A DNA stretch of 64,000 nt from positions 30,866,001 to 30,930,000 of the forward strand of contig CM060831.1 of assembly GCA_030762175.1 (NCBI GenBank). Reading direction: 5' to 3'. Position 1 is the stretch's first letter. Each line of letters opens with the position of its first letter. The stretch comes from Metallyticus violacea. Its lineage: Eukaryota > Arthropoda > Insecta > Mantodea > Metallyticidae. Below are positions 1 to 11,251 of the stretch, in pieces. The notes beneath the pieces were generated by a model. The model did no database searches. It saw only the letters and a list, made by a program, of their open reading frames with translations, and had not been told where the DNA came from. A program made the position numbers and the translations under genes.

Positions 1-68
1 CCCACCACCTGGGATGCCAGAGTAGTAAAAATGGGCGTTAAACACTATAAAAAAGAGAAAAATAAAAC
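1..68 (+). repeat. SINE family A, 3' tail fragment
   Basis: The window opens inside the 3' end of the tRNA-derived SINE called family A here. The segment with the sequence agtaaaaatgggcgttaaac, followed by an A-rich tail, matches the ends of the copies near 10.6, 22.8 and 48.1 kb. Its 5' part lies outside the window or is lost. Confidence 0.75.
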
Positions 69-87
69 CATTATCATCATTGACCGA

Positions 88-165
88 CAAGGGTGGCCGA
101 TTTCGCTAAGCCATGAAATCATGAACGGAAGGAATGTGGTTCGAATCCCACCAGGATCATATTGT
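88..165 (+). repeat. SINE family A, tRNA-like head fragment
   Basis: A Pol III promoter-like head is visible: an A box (gggtggccgatttcgctaag, 91-110) and a B box (ggttcgaatcc, 138-148). The spacing is as in the complete family-A copies, but no SINE body follows. The sequence passes directly into a mariner remnant, so this is a truncated copy next to another truncated copy. Confidence 0.6.
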
Positions 166-177
166 TTAAAATTTTCT

Positions 178-690
178 CCATCGATCTTGTGGAAGGAGAA
201 ATTATGGAAGACCGGCGGCCTAAAGTTACAGAAATAGCAGCAAGGTTGGGCATTTCTAAACGTCGAGTTATTCATGAACATTTAAACATGAATAAGGTTA
301 GCGCAAGATGGATGCCTAGACCTTTTTCCTCAGTCTGAAAGCAGCAACGAGTCATCTGTTGTCAGGAATTTTTGGAGCTCTGCCATGGCAACGAGAGAAA
401 GAGAGAAGTTCTGCAAACCATTGCTACAGGAGGTGAAACTATGATCCCTTGTCCATAAGAGAATCAATGGAGTGGCATAAACCTGGTGAAGCATTGCTTC
501 TAAAGGTCAAGGTCACTCAGTCAACCAAGAAGACCGCAATCACAATCTTTTGGGACTGCGAAGAATACTCTTCGTTGAATTCAAGGAGAGGATCACCACA
601 GTACTATACTAGCCTACTGCACAGACTACGTGCTTCCACCAAAGAGAAAAAACGGCTAGATATTGGATTCCTTCCTGTAGTGGTATGCAG
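178..690 (+). pseudogene. mariner transposase remnant (middle part)
   Basis: Conceptual translation in shifting frames gives the mariner helix-turn-helix and linker (EDRRPKVTEIAARLGISK, from about 207) and the family's 'SARWMPR' block (about 298-320). It then gives the DDE-domain stretch SMEWHKPGEA (about 467), TIFWDCEE (about 545) and YYTSLLHRLRA (about 601-633). Mariner transposases normally have about 345 residues. Here the N-terminus and the C-terminal part with the last two catalytic Asp residues are missing, and the WxxDE block carrying the first Asp is damaged. The reading frame is broken more than once, so the copy cannot make transposase. No inverted repeats were found at its edges. 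Confidence 0.7.
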
Positions 691-828
691 CAGTTCTTGT
701 TTTGCTATATTGTGTTTTTATTGTCACTTCTATATTTTAATATTATAATTTAATTTAAAAATGCAGAATGGTGCAAAAGTCACTATCCTTTCAATATAAA
801 AGCATACTTGCTAAAATGTTCTCGTTTA

Positions 829-1112
829 TTATACTTCACGGTTATTTATAGTTGCTAATTTACTTTCTGCATTTGAACTTTCTCCCCTCTGCATTGACAT
901 ATCTGGTGGGTGGGAAAATGCAGAAACGTTGAAACAAACGGTTTGCCACAGCTCTCGGTCTGAATTATTTTCATGAAAGGCTTGCTCGATGGATGCTTTA
1001 AGGTCATGCAGTGTTCTTTGTTTCGTTGTGTAAGCTTTGTCTCTGACTAGTCCCCAAAAGAATAAATCCATTGAGTTGAGATCCGCCGGCCCTAAGGCAT
1101 TTCAATTTATCC
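829..1112 (-). pseudogene. IS630/Tc1-like transposase, C-terminal fragment
   Basis: An 80-codon open frame on the minus strand encodes the end of a DDE transposase. It reads DLNSMDLFFWGLVRDKAY followed by a TLHDLKASIEQAF helix. The Asp in 'SMDLFFWG' occupies the place of the third catalytic residue in this superfamily, and the 'KxRTLxDLK' helix after it is typical of many arthropod copies. The usual 'GGHFEHL'-type ending is not recognisable. Nothing upstream on the same strand continues the protein, so it is a 3' remnant. Confidence 0.6.
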
Positions 1113-1548
1113 TCTCCCTCCAATGACTTCCCAATGAAAAACTTCCTCGGTCTAGTCCCTTACAGGAATGCTGTAGTACGGTGACGCGACAAGGAATCAA
1201 AAAACATTTGTATTTCTGGAGGGTGAAATAAATATAAATATACGTTTTTATTTTATGACCATGAGTGCTACGGAGTTTGAGACAATACATATGGGTGGTT
1301 TCCCGGAGAAGGAGAGAAGGAGGGAGGAAAACCGTTTTGGCAAACACAGCCATTTCCTTTGTCAGTAGAATCTTATCCGAGAATGCGATATTCGGCTTGA
1401 CTCAGAGACGTCCTGAAAATAGTCAGATTACTATGATAGTTATTATCTATCTGCCTTTAGATGGTACATTGTAAAGCTCAGAGGCGTAATTATAGTCACT
1501 TGTTTGTGACGATCGTGTAAAACAACTAGTGTTAACATTTTCTATAAA
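1113..1548. other. no recognised feature
   Basis: About 430 bases between transposon fragments, AT-rich, with only short chance ORFs. Part may be untranslated sequence of the flanking elements, but no terminal repeat was seen. Confidence 0.3.
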
Positions 1549-2545
1549 ATGGATAAAACTGAAATACAATGCTTCGTTTTGAAGTTATTAGTCGCAAAAG
1601 AAGTTATATTCCTCATTTTTCCTCTGCGTTTTCGACGGTTAAAAAGTGGTCTGCTGAATTTAAGCGTGTCGTACATGAATTCATGGTAATGAGCTCAGGG
1701 CGTCCCAAAACTGTTATGACCGACGAGATTGTGACAAAAATTCACAATGCCGTACTCAATGATCGCTGACTGAAGGTACGCGAGTTGGCTAACATTGCAA
1801 TGACCTTAATAGGTCATGTTCACTACATTTTACACAAGTTTTATCTTTTAAAAATGTTTTCCGCTCAATGGATGCTGCGTTTGTTAACAATAGACAGGCA
1901 TTCGAATGAACATTTCTCAAGAGTGTTTAGATTTGTTTAAACGGAATTCCAGTGAGTTTCTTCGACGTTTCATAATAGTAGATGAAGCATGGATTTATCA
2001 CTATACGCCAGAGATGAAGCAGCTGCCCAAACAGCGGGTAGCGACAGGCGAAAGTGCAACAAAGAAAGAAAAAACGGATCCATCTTCAGGGAAAGTCATA
2101 GCTATAGTTTTCTGAAAATCTCACGGTGTAGTGCTCATAGAATACCTCCAGAATGGCAGGACATCACCGGGGAGTTTAACGATTCACCACTGGACCAAAT
2201 GAAGGGTACTGTTCAGCTAAACGCCCCCATCTTGCGAAAAATAAAGCTCTTTTTTGTCACGATAATGCGATTTTACACATGTCTGGGTTTGATGCTTCAA
2301 AACTGGGTGACCTTAGCTTCCAAGTGCTTCCATATCCGCCTGATTTGGCTCCCAACGGTTACTTTTTGTTCCCATTCCTGAAGAAATGGCTGGGTGAACG
2401 AAGACCACATTAAACGATGAGGTTGAAGCTGAGAGAGCTTATTTTTCACAGTGGTATAAATCTTATTTTATTGGAATATTAAAAAGAAGGAAAGTAGTTC
2501 GACTAAATGTATTGATTTGCAAGATGATTATTTTCGGAAAAAATC
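1549..2545 (+). pseudogene. mariner transposase remnant, near full length
   Basis: The start MDKTE matches the usual N-terminus of irritans-type mariners. It is followed by the 'TVKKWSAEFKR' helix (about 1638), a GRPKTV hook and 'LKVRELANIAM' (about 1772). The DDE domain starts with FLRRFIIVDEAWIYHYTPE (first catalytic Asp codon at 1981). The third catalytic block reads PYPPDLAPNGYFLFPFL (about 2333-2383), where the catalytic Asp expected before the aromatic residue is replaced by Gly. A degenerate C-terminal 'KCIDLQ' motif is visible near 2510. Stops and frameshifts occur throughout. The length is close to a complete mariner gene, but terminal inverted repeats were not found. Confidence 0.8.
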
Positions 2546-2649
2546 CTAAATCTTATGATTCATTGGTCAGATCGAGAACTTTTAGAACGCCTCTAATATA
2601 TTCTTTGATTGCACACAACATATTGTTACTAAGGCGCAGGAGGACATGG

Positions 2650-3540
2650 AACCGGCTGAAAATTTCCAAAGATTAAGGGCATATTTTGGGATAATGCGCT
2701 GTCTAAGACGCAAGTGTTGAGTGGCACAAAAGTTAAAACGGGAAACTGAAAAATGACAGTCGGCAAGGACAGCAAAGACAACTTCGAACGAACAAAACTT
2801 TCGGGCAGTTCAAGACCTAATCGAGTGTGACTGACGTTTGGCGATTTCTCAAATCCCTTCTGAGATTGAGTTTCGTTATGGATGGGTTCAATACTATTCG
2901 GATGACTTGCGTTTCAAACTTTTCCGGCGCATGGGTTGCTCGAATTCACACTGAGAATCAAAAGGCTGCACGTTGCACGCGAAGGAGTGAGACAGATACT
3001 TCTGGCTCATATCGGGATCAAAGAGAAACGTTCTGTATCGAATTTACACATATTTCTCAGTCAAAGCAAGCGAACATGAAGTGGAGGAATAAAGAGGGTA
3101 TCTGCTCCAATTAAAGCAAAAACTCTCCTGTCAATTGAGAAGGTAATCTCGATGTTTTCTAGGACTATCGAGGTATTTTGTTAATGTATTTTCTTTGTGA
3201 ATTGAATAGTTAAGCAGTTTAATATTGTCAGTTGAGGCAAAAGGTGCGAAAGAAACGTAAACAACCTATTTTAGAAGTATTTCTCCTCGAAGACAACACC
3301 GGTCCGCATACATTTGCGTTGACAAAAGAAAAACTCAGAAAATCCAAAGACAGCATTGGAATAACCTCCCTATATCATATTACAATGAAATATATCTGAA
3401 AGAAGCCTTGGAAGGTTAGGAACTCGACAGCTAGAATGTGTGGAAGCATGCAACTGGCTGGAAACCCAAGGAAAGGATCAACAAACTTCTTATCCGAAGA
3501 AACATCTTGAAGAATGAGCGGTGTCCTGTTTTTTATTTAA
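2650..3540 (+). pseudogene. second mariner transposase remnant, different lineage
   Basis: Read across frames, the segment follows mariner order. An 'ALSKTQVxEWHK' N-terminal helix lies near 2695, 'FSARWVARIHTE'-like sequence near 2925-2960, and 'QASMEWRNK' near 3065-3095. An 'NTGPHTFALTKEKLRK' block follows near 3297-3345 in place of the usual HDNAxPHTA stretch, so that catalytic Asp is not clear. A C-terminal ECVEACNWLETQGKD stretch lies near 3433-3475. It differs enough from the 1.55-2.54 kb copy that it is a separate insertion, not a duplicate. Many stops make it inactive. Confidence 0.65.
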
Positions 3541-3584
3541 TTGGTTTCAATGGTTATAAAAACTGGTTTGTATTTTATTCATCT

Positions 3585-3870
3585 TCGTACATTGTAGACC
3601 TTTCCAAATAATTTTTATCAGTTACAATGCCGTCAAAAAGTTTGACAGGAGTATCCTATGCACCCCAAACCCTAATGCCTCGCTGGTTGATTTGACTTTA
3701 AAGCATATGTTGTGATTTCAGCATATCAGTAGCTATAGTTGTGCTGATTAATGTGACCAATAAATTAAAAGGTCGCTTCGTCGCTCCAAACAGTCGTCTT
3801 GATCATCCTCAACACACACTCTAGCCTGCGATCAGACTATCTCTAATAGATCTGGTATATATAATTGAAT
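3585..3870 (-). pseudogene. IS630/Tc1-like DDE transposase fragment
   Basis: On the minus strand the translation contains WSDEATF (near 3770-3795), the first catalytic Asp block of a large insect DDE family. GHINQHNYSY follows, and then an 'IRVWGA...KLFDGIVTDKNYLE' stretch in a neighbouring frame. This order matches the N-terminal half of the catalytic domain. Two stops and a frame shift are present. The C-terminal half is absent. It could be the same element family as the fragment at 0.83-1.11 kb, but the two do not overlap in protein position, so this cannot be tested here. Confidence 0.55.
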
Positions 3871-4524
3871 TTGTCCATTATGTATGAACAGATCATCTTG
3901 AAATGCGTTATTCTGTTGCCAATAATAGCATGCTCATTTTTTACGAACAGGACTGTGCGCCTCTGTGTTGTCTTCACCGGTAGTAGTAATGGGCCCGCCT
4001 GTCATGATAGATTCTTATTTTTCGAAACACTATAGAAAATTGTACTTTTTACTGCCTAACAAACTGGTGGCGCAGAGTAAAATTGCTATTCCATTAACAA
4101 CTGGATACAAACTCCCTTATACCCTTTTTAAGGCAAAAATCCATGCCTTCTGAATAAACTGTGCGGCTGTTGTAATAACATAACTGATTGAACAGTTGAG
4201 TAAATATGCTATTGAGTTAATTCTGTAGTATTTAAAATAATAAGGTTACCCAATAAAATTCGAACTGTAAAATGACAATCATGACATCTGCTGGCGATAA
4301 GACGGTGCATTGCACAATGTGCCCTTCATGATCAAAGCGTATCTGAAAGAACTATTGCATGAAGGTATATGTATTGAAATAGAATACAGTTACAGCATTG
4401 AACAGCTGATGTTTATATACAATATTTATGTCATCATATTGGACCCATTAAATTCGAAGAAGAGTTCAGGAAACGGTGCCTGGTTTTAGCGTCCCACGTC
4501 GGTCAAAGGCCTTACCGCGAGATA
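3871..4524. other. no recognised feature
   Basis: AT-rich spacer. Its left end may contain more of the minus-strand DDE remnant, too decayed to read. Confidence 0.3.
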
Positions 4525-4790
4525 AATGGTCTAGTGGTAGTGTTTGTGACTACTAATCCAGAAGTCCTGGGTTAGAATCCCGGCCAGGTCAATCTGTATG
4601 AGTAGGACTATTTTTAAGAGCTTTTCCTTGCCCCGAGAACGTGAAAGCCAGATAGCTTTAAGACGCCAAGGTGGTATCATTAATTCATTTTATTCACTCC
4701 TAGAGACATACAGTATTATAGTGTTCAGTCCACAATCTACAGACCTCGCGAGAAAAGCAATTCAGCAAAAGTGACAATAAATAACCCCCT
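4525..4790 (+). repeat. SINE family B, full-length copy
   Basis: The head looks like a tRNA gene, closest to the tRNA-Glu 5' half: tggtctagtggtagtg (A box, about 4528-4543), then a degenerate B box in gggttagaatcccgg (about 4570). The body contains gccagatagctttaag, and the end has an AATAAATA-type tail. The same arrangement recurs at 17.37-17.65 kb and in part at 17.83 kb. An 8-bp match, ccgcgaga, flanks the copy (4516-4523 and 4808-4815) and may be the target-site duplication, though it is short. Confidence 0.75.
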
Positions 4791-4815
4791 CCTCCTAAAA
4801 AAAATATCCGCGAGA

Positions 4816-6271
4816 CTGAACGTGTTGTGATAAAACTTGCAAGAACGAGAAAAATTCAAATAATATTCGACATCGCTTGGAAAATTCCCTTACAAAATCG
4901 CTTTTTCGTCTTTCACAGTAAGAAAACTGGTGTTTCTTATAGGGTTGTGAAAATAGCTACAAAGATACTGAAGGTAAAACCTTACGTTTTTATGCACAAG
5001 AATTATTACCCTCAGAATCTTTAATCAGGAATACAATTGCAATTCCTATTCTCTGTGGCTTTAATCTCCAGGAAGCTTAAAAACAAGGTAAGATAATCCA
5101 CATACCCTTGAAGAAATTAAAGATTTTATCCAGAAAAAGCATGGCCCCCATTTCTCAAAATAAACTAGCGAGATCGTGCTTGCAAAGAGGAGAAAGTTTC
5201 AGGAATGCTAGTAAGGAGGGATATGTTGCGCTATAGATAAGTATAGTGTCCGTTTAATGTCATGGTTTCTTACTTCATATATCACTAGTACTAGTTTTGC
5301 TATTTTCATCCGGTACGTTTGTCTGCTCAAGGAAGAAAATAGCAAACCTTAATAAAATAATGAGGAATCAAAACCCGAAAACCTGGGGTTTTCTCTAACT
5401 TTTACGTTGGTGAATTTTAAATGGAGGAGTTTTCAATGCAGCAGTAAACGTAAAACTTCTGAAGTTTGGCGTTGGCGGTATCTAACCAAAGCGTCTTAGA
5501 GTGAAGGAAAGCCAATATTTAAGTTGGATGGAACCTGACAGCAACTCACTTGTAGAAAACGTTGCCGTAGTGGAGATGTCACTGATGGAAAAGCCAGTAG
5601 GAGACTTGTGATAGTTTCCGTATACCCCCGGAAAAAGAGACATGTATAATTTATTAAGCTGAGTTCTGAATGGGACATTATCTTACAGCTAGTTTTGAGA
5701 GTTATGGTTATGGTTATTTTATAATATTTAAAACGGAAACTTTCGTTCTAAATATGCACGTAATGAAGTACGAAATAGTTTCACGGATTAGGCTTGTTAT
5801 ATACCTAGATTTTAGGGCAGTTGCCTATTTACTGCTTTTAAGGGGTCACGGTAAATAACTGCAGATGTTTACCATTTATTAAAAAGAAGGTTTATTTGTA
5901 TTTTAAGAAGTCTAAAGTAGTGATTATCGCCTATCTTATTCAATTATTGTCTATAAAAAACACAATTCATTCCACAGTGACCATTAATATTCACATAAAG
6001 TACATTTGATATACTTAAAACACGTCATTGCCACAAAAATTCACAAGAAAGTCATTATATTCTATTTATATGCGATTTGGTTTTGTTTCATGTTCCATAT
6101 TCAGTTGACTGCAGAGCGGATATCAGATACTGCAATTCCAAAATATAAGGCTCCTTTTTATAAAACCTACCTGGCTGAAGCAATAAATGGATAATTTATG
6201 GTGGAAAATTAATTTTTTCGGTATGCATGTAACAAAAACATAAAACTTACTTTTTTGTGTTTGGTGTTTTT
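4816..6271. other. no recognised feature
   Basis: About 1.45 kb of AT-rich DNA with short ORFs only. No transposase, SINE or host-gene motif was recognised on either strand. Confidence 0.3.
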
Positions 6272-6272
6272 A

Positions 6273-6364
<92 letters not shown>
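6272..6364. repeat. (TTA)n microsatellite
   Basis: About 31 uninterrupted TTA/ATT triplets. Confidence 0.97.
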
Positions 6365-8547
6365 CTTATGACCTTAGATTTTATAGTAGTTCATGATAAA
6401 CTTCAAATCTATGAAAAGTAATTATCCTGTGCTACACTAATAAAGTATATTCATCCGTTCTGGTGTGCGTTGTAAGATATTTCCTTGTTCTGTTCCTAGC
6501 TATTATCACGTGAGCATGGTAACGTAATCTGAGACTTAATATGATTGGCCACCACGCTCGAGTCGGTGCGAGCGCTTTGTCTCATCCTTCTGAGCTCGCG
6601 CAGTGGCAAGTCTTTGGTAAGAAGTTCCCATGGGGAAATGGAATTGTTTCGGACAACCTTTAAATATTCAAAATGGAGTTTTTTGCCTACCATGGTGATC
6701 CAGGTTTGTCTTTATTGGTAATTTGATTTGTTTTATTTGAAAGATAAATTATGTAAAGGATTTTGGGAGAATGTTATAATTTGTTGTCAGAGTTGTCACG
6801 GGGCTATACTGGGACAAATGAATGTTACTACAGAGTTTTTAAGAGTGCTGTACTCCTTGTTATTTATTTAATTATGGTAACAGGTGGCTTACTAATAGGT
6901 GAAAGTACGTTTGCAAGCCAGTAGGGCAGTTTGCTTGTATTTTTATTCTGGAAAAGTTTCGCAAGAAAACTTTTAAATGTTTTAAGGGGGTATAAAAATT
7001 TATTAGCAACAATTTTAATCTTTGTTTAATATTTTAAGTTCCTTTATGAAATACTTTGTTGTTTCGTGCGTAGTACATGAACTTAAATTTGTTCAGCTTG
7101 TCGCTGAAACTGTCCCTGAAATATGCAATCTTTGCATTCAAGCTTTGATGAGTAATTGCTAAATAAATGTTGTTAATGCTGCTAAATCCAAACACACAAC
7201 AGCGCAATTATATGGATTCCCCGGATCGTAAATGATTCCACAACCTTAAATTATTCTTTCTTTTAACTGCTGTAAGCTGGCAATCTTGGAAATCTTATTG
7301 AGGTAACCACGACCTTTTTTAAAATTCATTTTGCTGCTGCCAATACACAGATTACACAGAAGAAAACATCTCACATGAAACATTTGGTGGATAGTGTATG
7401 GCACAAATATAGATTTAAAGAAACAGAACCTGCGACTTCAGAGTTCCAGATTGTTCCTAGTCATTATCGGTATTAATATTCCATGGAATGGAATAAAAAT
7501 TCGAATATTTTGTATATTTCTGTAAAATACTTCTCTCAATCCATTCCATCTAAGTTGACATTCAAGACTTATTTGAAAATGGAGTATCGAAAAACACTTG
7601 TTATAATACCATTAATAGAGAGGACGTGGCATACTTCTGTCTTGAGAACCAGATGCTTGCAATATATATATGTCGGAAATACAAAAGTAGGTAAACGTGA
7701 TGAAATTAGACACTTATGACATATTGCAAAGAACTCCCAAGACGTTATGCACCAGTCTCTTATTTTCATTGTGAATAAAGATTTATGTTTATTTCTTAGT
7801 GGTGTTGAAGAGAGTAAAGTTCCTCTTTTTACCAGATCTCGGGTTCTTTTCTTCTGAACCACATCACCTGCCGATTTCACGTCTTTCGCCGCATCTTAGA
7901 TACCAGCAGGCACGTAACTTCCAGCAACTCCACTTTCTCCTCTACCTATCCGAACTCGCTGGGACAGTTGGAACACATTCCTCCCGTGATAGAAGAGCTG
8001 TTTGCTGAGAGTAGATATGCAGTATTTGTGAAGCAATAATGATAAATACTACATTACTACATTGAGGTGACTGTCAACAGGTACAACAGCGAACGTGGAA
8101 TGCATAGGATAGCCTCTACATGACCAGGTGACATAATGCAAAACGCTAAAGGGAAAATCAGCATTACTACGAGAGTAGTTGAGGACGAAGTCATATGCAA
8201 GTAGGAGAGTGCGATAAAAATATTGAATATGTAACAAATATCCTTGTTGAATGAAAGGGGAAAGGGGAATGAAAGAATTCCAGTAGTGGACATGAAAGAT
8301 GTAACAAATAAATTTGCTTCTATAACATTAGTTCAGTAGAAAGTTCACTTTTAGCTTCAAAATTATTTTAACAGACGAAAGGTGTTTTAAATGCAGAAGT
8401 TTTGAATAAAAAAAAAAACATTGGCAAGTCTCTGCGCTTCTAATTATGAATAACTGGGTCATAATTTAAAATTACATATTTTGGTAAGAGCCAATTTTAG
8501 CGAATTCTGAAAGAACAAATTATAAAAATGTGTCAATATTTTGTCTT

Positions 8548-8548
<1 letters not shown>
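6365..8548. other. no recognised feature; two GC-richer patches
   Basis: About 2.2 kb of mostly AT-rich sequence. Patches near 6540-6660 and 7830-7990 are less AT-rich than their surroundings and give 60-100 codon ORFs. None has a motif, signal peptide or splice pattern that would support a gene. Confidence 0.3.

Positions 8549-8588
<40 letters not shown>
8549..8588. repeat. (CT)n microsatellite
   Basis: About 20 CT dinucleotides on the plus strand. Confidence 0.95.
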
Positions 8589-8592
<4 letters not shown>

Positions 8593-8639
8593 GTTTGTAT
8601 AGAGTCATCAATTAATAATTTGTCGAGTTCATTAACCAG

Positions 8640-9520
8640 CAAAATTGAACCATTAGCGGCGGGGGTTAACCTAAAGCGAAAATTAAAAATAAATAAATAA
8701 ATAAAATTAACTATAGTGGCAGCAATTATTGCTTTATCTCAATAAAAATAAATATCCTTAAAATAAATTTATAAAAGTAGTTTTCGAAAATTATGGCTAT
8801 CGGGCCACTCGGAGTGGGGGTATACCAGAACAACTTTTGGGGGTTCAAGCGAAATTTAAAAATGGCACTAGTGCCTGCAATTTTAAACGTTTTTAAATCA
8901 GCCATTGAAACAAAGTATGAAAAATATTTTTTAAAATAAGTGAAATCGGACTATTAGGAGGGGGGTAACCTGATTCTCAAAATTTAAAAATCGCTTTAGT
9001 GGCAATACTATATTATTTTTCGCAATGAAACTCCATATATCCATTTAAATGCAATAAGATTTTTTTTATGAAAATCAGGAAAACCGGGCCATTAGGAGCG
9101 GGGGTGTTACCTGAAACCCAAATTTTAAAAATCGCTCTATAGTAGCACCAAGAATCCCTTTTTCACACCAAAACTTAGCATGTATATTTAAATTAAATAA
9201 GAAAAACAAATTTTGAAAATGATCAATTACTGGGAGTGGGGATATACCTGCAAAACTTTTGGGGGTTAAGCTCAAATTTAAAAATCGTCCTAACGGCCGG
9301 AATTTTAATTCTTTTGAAGGAAACTTTATATATGCCTCTGAAATAAAAAAAGAAAATAGTTTCTGAAAATCAGGGAAATCGGGCTATTAAGGAAGAGGGA
9401 AAATTATCCAGAATTTAAAAATCGCTATATCAGTATTAATATTTGTTTCGCAAAGTAACTCCCTATATGCCATTTAAATAAAACAAGAAACAAAATAGTT
9501 CCTGAAAATCAGGGAAATCG
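8640..9520. repeat. diverged tandem repeat, ~140-152 bp unit, about six units
   Basis: A block resembling gggccattaggagcgggggt recurs in the same orientation near 8650, 8800, 8945, 9085, 9225 and 9375. Each is followed by 'acctgaa...aatttaaaaatcgct', a 'tagtggca' stretch, 'aactccatatatgcc', and 'tgaaaatcagggaaatc' before the next block. The spacing is about 140-152 bp. Units differ by many substitutions and small indels, so the array is old. Two units carry an extra 'aacttttgggggtt' segment (near 8830 and 9255), suggesting alternating subtypes. No ORF spans the array. Confidence 0.8.
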
Positions 9521-9793
9521 CAGCTCACACATGACGGACTTTTAATTTTACGTATCTAATTAAATAATTTGCTAACCTATTTTAAGTGACTTGGACGTCA
9601 CATTTTCATTAATAAAATTCTGAGAGCCAGTGAAATAGAATGAATATAATTAATTGTATGAACTAATATGCTCGAGCTTATTTAGGTGGAAAATGTTTTA
9701 GAGACGAAATTTAGTGGGATCATGGCAAAAAGAACGAGAAAAAAAGTTCACATTTGTTTGGTAGGGACTGCAAAACTTCTGTATCGTCTATCC
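9521..9793. other. no recognised feature up to the hAT target site
   Basis: AT-rich spacer. Its last eight bases, gtctatcc (9786-9793), are the left copy of the hAT target-site duplication. Confidence 0.4.
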
Positions 9794-10099
9794 CAGCGTT
9801 TTTAAAACTTGTCTTGACTGCTGGCTCCATCCCCCCTCCCTATCCCTTGGTATGGGAACTCAGTTTCAACTCAAGTTTAAAATCCAAAATTAGCATGCTA
9901 TACATTTTTTTTTTTTTTTTTTGTAATTCATCAATAGAACATTTAAAGATAAAAAAAAAACATTTTTCCATTTTTTTATTTTGCCCTATCTTACACAGCA
10001 GTAATAATCATAATAAAATAATCATCGTTACAATTATATATACATAAAATACATGATGGCGCAAAATGAATCCCTGAATGAGAGGGATGATGCTACATT

Positions 10100-10880
10100 T
10101 CAGTTACAAGTCGGGCTTAATAGGAAAAATTTGTATTCTGGGTTCTGATTCCACGTTTTCAACACGGTTTCTTTATTTGGTTTTAAATAAATTAATGCAG
10201 AGAATACCTTTTCACACAAGTAGTAGTACCGCCACGGGTGGCCGAGGTCGTTAAGGCACGGACTCGTGAGCGGGAGGTCTGCGGTTCGAATCCCGCCAGG
10301 ACCGTCCTCCCTGACTGGGGTTTTTTCCAGGTTTTCCTCAGTCTTCATAACTGGCAAATGCCGGGGAGGTACCTAAACTTAGGTCGTTAAGGCACGGACT
10401 CGTGAGCGGGAGGTCTGCGGTTCGAATCCCGCCAGGACCGTCCTCCCTGACTGGGGTTTTTTTCCAGGTTTTCCTCAGTCTTCATAACTGGCAAATGCCG
10501 GGGAGGTACCTAAACTTAGGCCTGGAACGCTTCCTTCCTTAAAAAAAAAATATCCTTTCCCAATTTATCATTTCATCTCATGTATCATCAGTGTCCACCG
10601 CCTGTGGTGCCTCAATAGTAAAAACGGGCGTTAAACACTACTCAAAAAAAAAAAAAACACAAGTAGTAGACTACGCAAGGCAACCAATACTTTGACAGCC
10701 TTCTTTGATAGACCGGTAAAAATCTGCTTAAGCAATTGGCTACCGAAAAACGAGTGTTGTTTCCAGCGAAACTATGGCGGTACATGTGAGTGTTCTGTCT
10801 AGTCCACATTTTCGAACTACATATTTGAAAGCTCCCTCCTGGACAAATAGTCGTCTTCAATTTGATTCTAATTTACTTTA
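10100..10880 (-). pseudogene. hAT transposase C-terminal dimerisation region, split by a SINE
   Basis: On the minus strand, from about 10880 down, the translation contains LSKKAVKVLVALRSLL (about 10680-10730). After the SINE is skipped (10227-10656) it continues YYLCEKVFSALIYLKPNKE (about 10170-10226). This 'LSKKAxKxL...TTYLCExxFSAL' signature is the C-terminal hAT dimerisation region seen in ZBED5/FAM200-type proteins. The BED finger and most of the RNase-H-like domain are missing. Joining across the SINE needs removal of one 13-base target duplication. Stops and frameshifts show that it was already dead or died afterwards. Confidence 0.7.
10227..10656 (+). repeat. SINE family A, copy with an internal tandem duplication
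   Basis: The head is very similar to a type-II (Ser/Leu) tRNA. The A box lies in gtggccgaggtcgttaaggc (10238-10257) and the B box is ggttcgaatcc (near 10283). The body runs from gtcctccctgactgggg to aaaacgggcgttaaacacta, followed by a poly-A tail. An exact 13-bp duplication, acacaagtagtag, flanks it (10214-10226 and 10657-10669), proving retrotransposition into the hAT coding sequence. A ~136-bp segment is repeated in tandem (about 10248-10383 and 10384-10520), so this copy carries two B boxes. Confidence 0.93.
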
Positions 10881-10954
10881 TCTCAATAAATACAGTAAAT
10901 TTGTATCATCTTTCGCTTTCTGGTAAATAATTGTTCGTATCTATACGTTCATGA

Positions 10955-11251
10955 GTTTTTTTTTTTTTTGAGTAGTGTTTAACGCCCGTTTTTACTACTG
11001 AGGTACCACTGGTGGTGGACACTGATGATACATGAGATGAAATGATAAATTGGGAAAGGATATTTTTTTTTTAAGGAAGGAAATGTTCCAGGCCTAAGTT
11101 TAGGTACCTCCCCGGCACTTGCCAGTTGTGAAGACTGAGGAAAACCTGGAAAAAAAAACCCAGTCAGGGAGGACGGTCCTGGCGGGATTCGAACCCCAGA
11201 CCTTCCGCTCACGAGTCCGAACCTTAACGACCGTCGCCACCCGTGGTGGTA
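10955..11251 (-). repeat. SINE family A, reverse copy
   Basis: The poly-T start, 'agtgtttaacgcccgttttt', the body and the tRNA-like head (ending near 11250) are the reverse complement of the 10.2 kb copy. An imperfect flank match (ttcatgagt at 10948-10956 and ttcaagagt at 11252-11260, one mismatch) may be its target duplication. It lies inside the hAT element and is inverted relative to the neighbouring SINE. Confidence 0.9.

Noticed and set aside
6272..6364. CRISPR-like or regulatory repeat
   Set aside because: Plain TTA microsatellite without spacers, in a eukaryotic window.
10241..10300. tRNA-Ser/Leu genes at the SINE heads
   Set aside because: A and B boxes are present, but there is no matching 3' acceptor strand, and every copy continues into the same SINE body.
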